From contig CM065301.1 in the NCBI GenBank assembly GCA_032871835.1, forward strand, positions 16,075,291-16,139,290: DNA of 64,000 nucleotides, in the 5' to 3' direction. The stretch is from Dipteronia dyeriana. Its lineage: Eukaryota; Streptophyta; Magnoliopsida; Sapindales; Sapindaceae. Shown here piece by piece: positions 58,568-64,000 of the stretch. The position numbers and the translations under genes were made by a program. The notes beneath the pieces were generated by a model. That model did no database searches and was not told the origin of the DNA. It saw only the letters and a list, made by a program, of their open reading frames with translations. Position 1 is the stretch's first letter, and every line of letters starts with the position of its first letter.

Positions 58568-59865
58568 CTAAGAGCTAATATATGTCACAAAAACAATTTA
58601 CATGAAAATGACACTATGCATTTTGTTAGATCTGGAAAATCTATTATATAAGAAATTGTCTTTAGACTATTAAGAATATTATATTCATATAAGTATTTCA
58701 ATATAATTTACTTATCGTTATTCCGATTTAATTTATTTCATACAACTATTGTTATTAGTATGCTATGTGGTTTCCACTAAGTTGGATCTTAAATTTAGTT
58801 TTATTGTTCATAGTTCCTAATGCTATTGGATTTGAATGATGTATACGGAACTAGACGTTTCCAAATCAAATTCAATTGAAAACCTGAAGTTTTGAATTTG
58901 AATATAAATTGTTGAATCTGAATCCGAATCCGAAATTTTAAAATTTGAATATAGATAAGTTCTTATCATTTGTAAAGTAAAATTGTGATTTTATTTTAAG
59001 AACCCAAAGCTTTGAATATATAAATTTTCAATTATGAACCAGCAGCTCCTACGTATATGAACCCGAAGTTCAAAAAAAAAAAGTTTTTTAAGAACCTTAC
59101 ATAAGAAAATGAATTTTTAAGACATGAAGTTATTATTATATTATATTATTTTAAGAATAGTCTATCTCATTTATTTTGTCTTATACCAAAAGAATTTATC
59201 ATATTTCTTATGAAATATATATGATATTATATGATTACATGTTAGTAAATGTCATTGAAGGACAATAATCTTTATTAAAAGTAAACGATGCATCGAAATA
59301 TTAAAATATTATATGGATATCCATTTTATGACTAATTATTTGTTGCTACTGAATTTCCCTAAAGGACAATAAGACTATGCAAATTCATACTTAAAGGACA
59401 ATATGACAAAATAAATGAGTTCATGTAAAACAATTATGATGATGCAGATAATTCATTGAAGTAAATTTTAGCATCGTTAGGGGGAGAATTATCGTAAGTT
59501 AATAAACGACGTAAAATTAAAGATATGTATCATCTTGTGAATTTTATGATATAATGTAAGTAAAATATTAAAATTATATTATGCTAATATATAAATCTGA
59601 ATGATTGTTCATGTATAACAATTTATGAAATGACAACAAAAATCATCTGTCACGTAATAAAGTCGTAACAGATGATTTTGGTTCAAAGGATTTGGTTCCT
59701 AGAACCAAAATTCAAAAGGTCATGATTATATTTAAAACTATACTCGAATGATAGATAAATTCTCATCATCTAAGGGGTCGTCATGTAAGCCTTTTTTCGT
59801 TGACTGTTTTTAGAAAAGAAAAATGAAAATGAAAATGAAAATGAAAATAAAAATGAAAACAGTGT
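58568..59865. other. Degenerate, probably copia-derived sequence; no intact gene
   Basis: GAAGTTC-type motifs recur at 58880-59070. One plus-strand frame at about 59445-59500 reads ADNSLK-stop-ILASLGGEL, which recalls the 'FPSLGGE' linker between integrase and reverse transcriptase of copia elements. This is the only protein hint. A (GAAAAT)n microsatellite lies at 59815-59858. Confidence 0.3.
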
Positions 59866-60732
59866 TGTTGACGTCGTTTTCTGGATTATGCCAGAAAAGC
59901 CAACAGGGACTGGATTTTGGCTATTGATTCAAAGAGAAAGAGATGCAGAGAGAGTAAAAAAGACAAGGTTTACGTGGTAAAACTCCGATGGTCGGAGAAA
60001 CATCCACGGGTGGCTGAAAGATCAACCAAGCCAAAATCCACTAAGAGAATAAGATGTTTTTACAAGCTCTCAATCTCCCTTTTTCTCTCTGTATTATTTG
60101 TGATTACCGTATGCTATATTGTCTATATCTTTTCGAGCCAGATTATGGGTCTATTTATATGCTTATAGAACCCTAATCTGCTTTGTACAAGTAATACTAG
60201 ATATTTGTATTTAATGGTGATTTGGTTACTTGCTTGAGGTTGATTTGTCTTCTTTCCTGTTTCGGAGTCTCTTATGGAAATTGAGTGGGATTCTAGTAGC
60301 GTAGTTCAATTTGACTTATTTCCATATAAGAATGTAGTCTTTGAAAAGGAATCAAGTTATTTAATGATTGGGGGATTCTTCTAACTTAAAGGTCCATTAT
60401 TTGGGATTCCTTCATGAAGAATATCTTTACGTATTTAATGACTTAACCCGTACGATAAGTTCTTATTCGGGTTGTATTTACTCCCGAGTAAGACTGATAC
60501 CTGATGGTCCCGAGCAGTGCCTTTTAAGCCCGAGTGAATACGTTGTCTTAGCCAGTCCCGAGTGTTGTTAACTGATCTCGAGTAGGTCTTTATTCGGTAT
60601 ATGCTTACCCGGGCTTGCTCCTCTTTAATGATGCATTGTAGGATATTTCCCGGATGTCCATCTAAGCATACACCTGGCTATTTTTTCCTTCCTGTCAATG
60701 ACGTGTATGCTTGGTAAAATTTACATACAACA
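59866..60732 (+). repeat. 5' LTR of the gag-like gypsy element (867 bp)
   Basis: It begins TGTTGACGTCG and ends ACATACAACA. It contains 'ggtttacgtggtaaaact' about 100 bp in, a 'gtctatttatatgctta' TATA-like stretch, and several 'cccgagta' phrases. It is homologous to 11731-15108 and, inverted, to 56367-57194. No convincing primer-binding site was recognised after it. Confidence 0.65.
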
Positions 60733-61172
60733 ATACCCCTTTAAAATATTTTTGCCGAGAAGACTTTATTTCGGGCAAGAATATTTTAATCGTTTTGAAT
60801 TTCTTTCGTCAGAAAAACCGTCTTGCCATAATGATGTATTTTAATGGTGACTCTGTAATTTTGATTTGCTTTGTCACGCAAGATCTTAAATGATAGCGAC
60901 GTTTCAAAGTTTTGACGGTTGAGGGCTACTTCTTGTCTTGACACTTGTCCCTTGTCTCTTCGTTTTTCAATATCGTTTATGAGAAGTGACTGTTGCGTTT
61001 ATCCAAACGCCGCCAACGTCATCTGGTTTCGTCATAAAACTTTTTCCCGCTTTGAAACCCTAGGGTTTCGTGCCGTCTCGCCTTTAAATCTTTCGTTGAG
61101 AGACTGTTGGTTTATTCTGAAAAATCCATCAGAAATCTCTTTAAACTCAAATTTCTTCATCCAGAAGTTTTA
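60733..61172 (+). other. Leader between LTR and gag-like gene
   Basis: The start 'atacccctttaaaatatttttgccgag' aligns with 15109-15145 and with the inverted leader near 11300. The rest is non-coding and includes 'gccgtctcgcctttaaatc' before the gag start. Confidence 0.5.
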
Positions 61173-64000
61173 ATGGGGTCATCTTCTCGTCATCGTCTCT
61201 TTAAAATTGCTTTTGATGCATTAGAGCGTGGGGATTTCCAGTTATTATCTTGCATTAGACGATTACTGGAGGATATCCCAATAGATGAACCCCCTTTTTT
61301 AGAGGTTGATGTTTCTGGGCTTCACCCTGACGTCACTTTCAGCCCCGTATCGAGTTCTCCATCTAGTTCTGATTCTGATATTTCTGATCACAGGGTATCT
61401 TCTCGAAGGATGGGTAAACATCAAATCACAAGCAAGGTATACATGCATGGTTTGAGCAGTGTTCAGACTGGGGAGCAAGCTGTTAATGAGGGGGACGCTG
61501 ATGTACACAGGGCGTCTCGCCTTTCATTTTCTGACACTCGCCCGAGTGGCTTTGATATTGAACCGAATGTAGTCGGGCCAGCTGAGATAGAGAAATACCG
61601 ATCCTGATTCGATTTGCCCGATTCAGTCACTTTGGTTCCTGCGGGGAATAGAGCCGTATGGAATCCTCCTGAGGGGATGATCACGATTTATGGATCGATG
61701 CTTTGCTGTGGCATCACACTTCCCCTTCAACCTTTTATTGCCTAGTTTTTAGCTGAAGCAGGGATAGCCCCAGCTCAGTTAGCCCCGAATAGTTATAAAG
61801 TCTTGATGTGCATGTGGCACATGTTCAGCCGGATGAACCTTTCGCCGCCTTCCCCGAATGAAATCAAACATTTCTTTACGCTGAGGCAGGTTAGTAAGAC
61901 GGAGACCTATTTTCTTACGTCTACTCTTTCGGACAGTTGGATCCCTAAAGAAGTGGAGGCGAATCAGGGGGGTCGAGGCTTCTGATAATCCGAAAAAGAA
62001 GGGCTTTATATGGGGATTCCCCACATCCAACAATTTCTGGAAGAAAAATTGGTTTTTTACTGGAGAAGCTCTCGGGCTCGACGTCACTGTTCGATTTAGG
62101 GATTCCCGAATGGTGCTGAATGTTCCCCGCTTCTTCTGTTCCCCTGAAGCGTGGAATAAGAAAACAATTGAATATAACGATTCAGAGCTGAAGAGGCTGG
62201 CCCAGGCTGCTATCCGTACTTTGGAAAAGAGAAGCAATAGCTATCTTTTCAAAGAGGACGACTTGATCAAGCTCGGTTTCTTTAAACAGGTTTCGGGTCA
62301 TCGCAGGCGTTGTAAGTAACCCAGTGCCTTTTCTGCTGTGTTTCTCCATTTTTCCATTTTCTTTTCTAACCCTCTTATTATTATTATTATTATTATTTTT
62401 TTTTTTTTTAGTGTTCGATACGGACGTTGTCTGCGATTTTCAGGTTCGTCAGATGAAGGCAATTCTTCAAGCCAGTAGGAAGAGGCTTCCCGTCAGGGCG
62501 ATGAGGGTATTGCTCCACCCGAGCCTGATGAGGAAATTGATACTGCTGAGCAAATTCCCGACTGCGTTGATCGGGGTGCTCAGTCTTCTGCTCAGGATCT
62601 CTCTGGTTCAAGTGGCCAAGGCGAGCCGACCGTGACACAACTGCCTGAAAATAGGGAGAGGCAGTGTGAGAGTCCAAGTGGAGAGCCTGTTGGACTGTCT
62701 GAAGCTGGCGATGATGGTAGCGTCTTGTCGGATCAAATGCTTGTCATTGTCGAGCTTTTTGAGTCTTTTCAGGATGACTTGCTGGAAGATTCTGCTGTTG
62801 ATCTCTTCCACCGTTCTCGGGGTGAGAAGCGAAAGGCAATTAGTTCGCCTCCTCGTCCTCTCAAAGTTCCTCTGGTAGTCACATTCATCCACTCTAGCGA
62901 CGAAGATGTCGCGGATGAGATTGCTCTGAGTGCAGGTGCTGAAGTATCGGCAGATGTAGTTACTTCAGGTCCAAGTAGGGCTTCCCTTACCCCCAAGGTG
63001 TGAGATATGGGGTCTGAACCTTCGGGGGTTCCCTTTCGATCCCTAGAGCCAAATAGAGCTTCTCCTAACCCCGAGTCTGGAAATCTGGAAACTCAACCCT
63101 CGAGGGTTCCCTTATCTCTTTCTCCAAAAGATATTCTCCAGGAGATGTCCTCTGGTCGGGCTTATATCGGGGAAGACCGCTGGAGCGGTTTTAGAGATGG
63201 TTCACTGTCCGAACGTCTCCAAAACGTTTTTAACGGCGCATCTTATGTAAGTAGCTAATTCTGATTCCTTTACTGTTTTGCCTTCGTTGGATTTCTAAGT
63301 ATATTCTTTTGCAGATGGTGGCCGAATTTGCTGAGCTTGTTCAGATGCAGCAATGTCAGGCTGATCGGATAAAGCGTCTGGAGGCTCAGTTAAAGGCGAG
63401 TGAGGAGGGTCGTGCTCGAGTTGAGCAGGCTTACCAGTAAGAGGTCGGTTCTGTGCAAATATTTGCCGACAATTGCCTGGCAAAGCAGGTTGAAGCTGAA
63501 GACAATGCGTCTTTGGCAGAGGAAAAGGTTGCTTCGCTTCAAAACCTTCTTTCTTCTACTGAAGAGTCTATGCTCAAGGCCGAGCAGGCGAAGTCGGTAT
63601 ATGTCCAAAAAATCAAAGATTTGGAGCGCCAAGTGCTGACAGTTGAATCCCTTTCCCAAGAGGCCAGGTTGGAGCTGGAAGTTCAAAGGGTGGATCATTT
63701 TAAAAGATCCCCTGCTTACGATGCCCTACTTCTTCGAGAATTTCAACGTGGGCTAGTTTCGGCCAACGAATTCTTCAAAGTAAAGAGTAGAGCAACCGAG
63801 AAAGCCCGTGCTAACTGGGAGCTGTCAATCAAACACCATGTAGACAGGTCCTTGGAATCTCTTCGGATTCAGATGAAGGAATGGAGAGCCTACTGTCGTA
63901 GTCAAGGCAAGGAGCCCCATGCTATGCATTTAGAGATTCCGTCTGAGCACTCTCTCTCGACCTTTTACGCAAGTCAAGAGTCTGTCGAGGGTGTAATCCC
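61173..64000 (+). pseudogene. Gag-like (PF04195-type) gypsy gene, broken, runs off window
   Basis: It starts MGSSSRHRLFKIAFDALERG at 61173. The core follows in one frame: GNRAVWNPPEGMITIYGSML, then LPLQPFIA-stop-FLAEAG, then YKVLMCMWHMFSRMNLSPPS. After a frameshift near 61975 it reads KKGFIWGFPTSNNFWKKNWF and continues to 62289. Intron 62290-62443 is likely. A serine/acidic linker follows. Intron 63247-63314 (GTAAGT to TTGCAG) precedes a long coiled-coil (MVAEFAELVQMQQCQADRIK onward) to the window end. Stops occur after EKYRS (61605), at QPFIA (61742) and at 63438. This is the most complete of the three copies. A structural (gag-like) role is inferred from the family, and pol would lie beyond 64000. 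Confidence 0.7.

Noticed and set aside
62324..62635. 103-codon ORF starting in a T-rich stretch
   Set aside because: Its start lies in the probable intron of the gag-like gene (62290-62443). Only the part after 62443 is likely coding, and its frame is uncertain.

Overview
This is nuclear DNA of a flowering plant, most likely a eudicot. It is AT-rich and has GT-AG introns, two intact plant housekeeping genes and a dense load of plant transposons. I cannot name the species. All calls come from reading the sequence by eye. Splice sites were chosen by reading frame and by remembered similarity to plant homologues.

Only two genes look intact. The first is RabGGTB, the beta subunit of Rab geranylgeranyltransferase (26627-30460, + strand, 9 exons, 313 codons). 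The second is an LSG1-type circularly permuted GTPase of 60S ribosome maturation (39773-44589, - strand, 6 exons, 587 codons). A broken 5' piece of an OEP61-like gene (21498-23705) lies upstream of RabGGTB.

1-20950 is a retrotransposon graveyard. It opens with a non-coding LTR element on the minus strand that has a primer-binding site, a polypurine tract and about 3.6 kb LTRs (1-6247). Next come a dead Ty3/gypsy integrase fragment (6250-7355) and two related gag-like pseudogenes in head-to-head orientation (8448-11730 minus, 11731-17204 plus), the second with a nested solo LTR. An inverted second copy of the first element's LTR follows (17205-19506), then a minisatellite containing a palindrome (19510-20950).

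20951-32609 holds the OEP61 pseudogene with a hAT MITE in its intron, a 120-bp tandem repeat, a Ty1/copia 3' end, RabGGTB and a LINE ORF1 relic. 32610-38647 is a 6-kb Mutator-like element with degenerate terminal inverted repeats. It carries a dead transposase, a convergent DUF1985 gene fragment and two arrays of a short GATCGAGAA-type repeat.

38648-64000 starts with LSG1, which has a MITE in intron 4 and a 1.1-kb foldback element just upstream. Beyond it is a region of nested MITEs (46384-53985), several with readable target-site duplications. Two carry what look like captured host gene fragments: one from an ERF repressor (52340-52590) and one from an EF-hand protein (58025-58268). The window ends in a third copy of the gag-like gypsy family (LTR at 59866, broken gag-like gene 61173-64000).

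I found no convincing new biological system. The most useful leads are the captured gene fragments, the conserved introns inside the gag-like genes, and the structures of the non-coding LTR element and the Mutator-like element.
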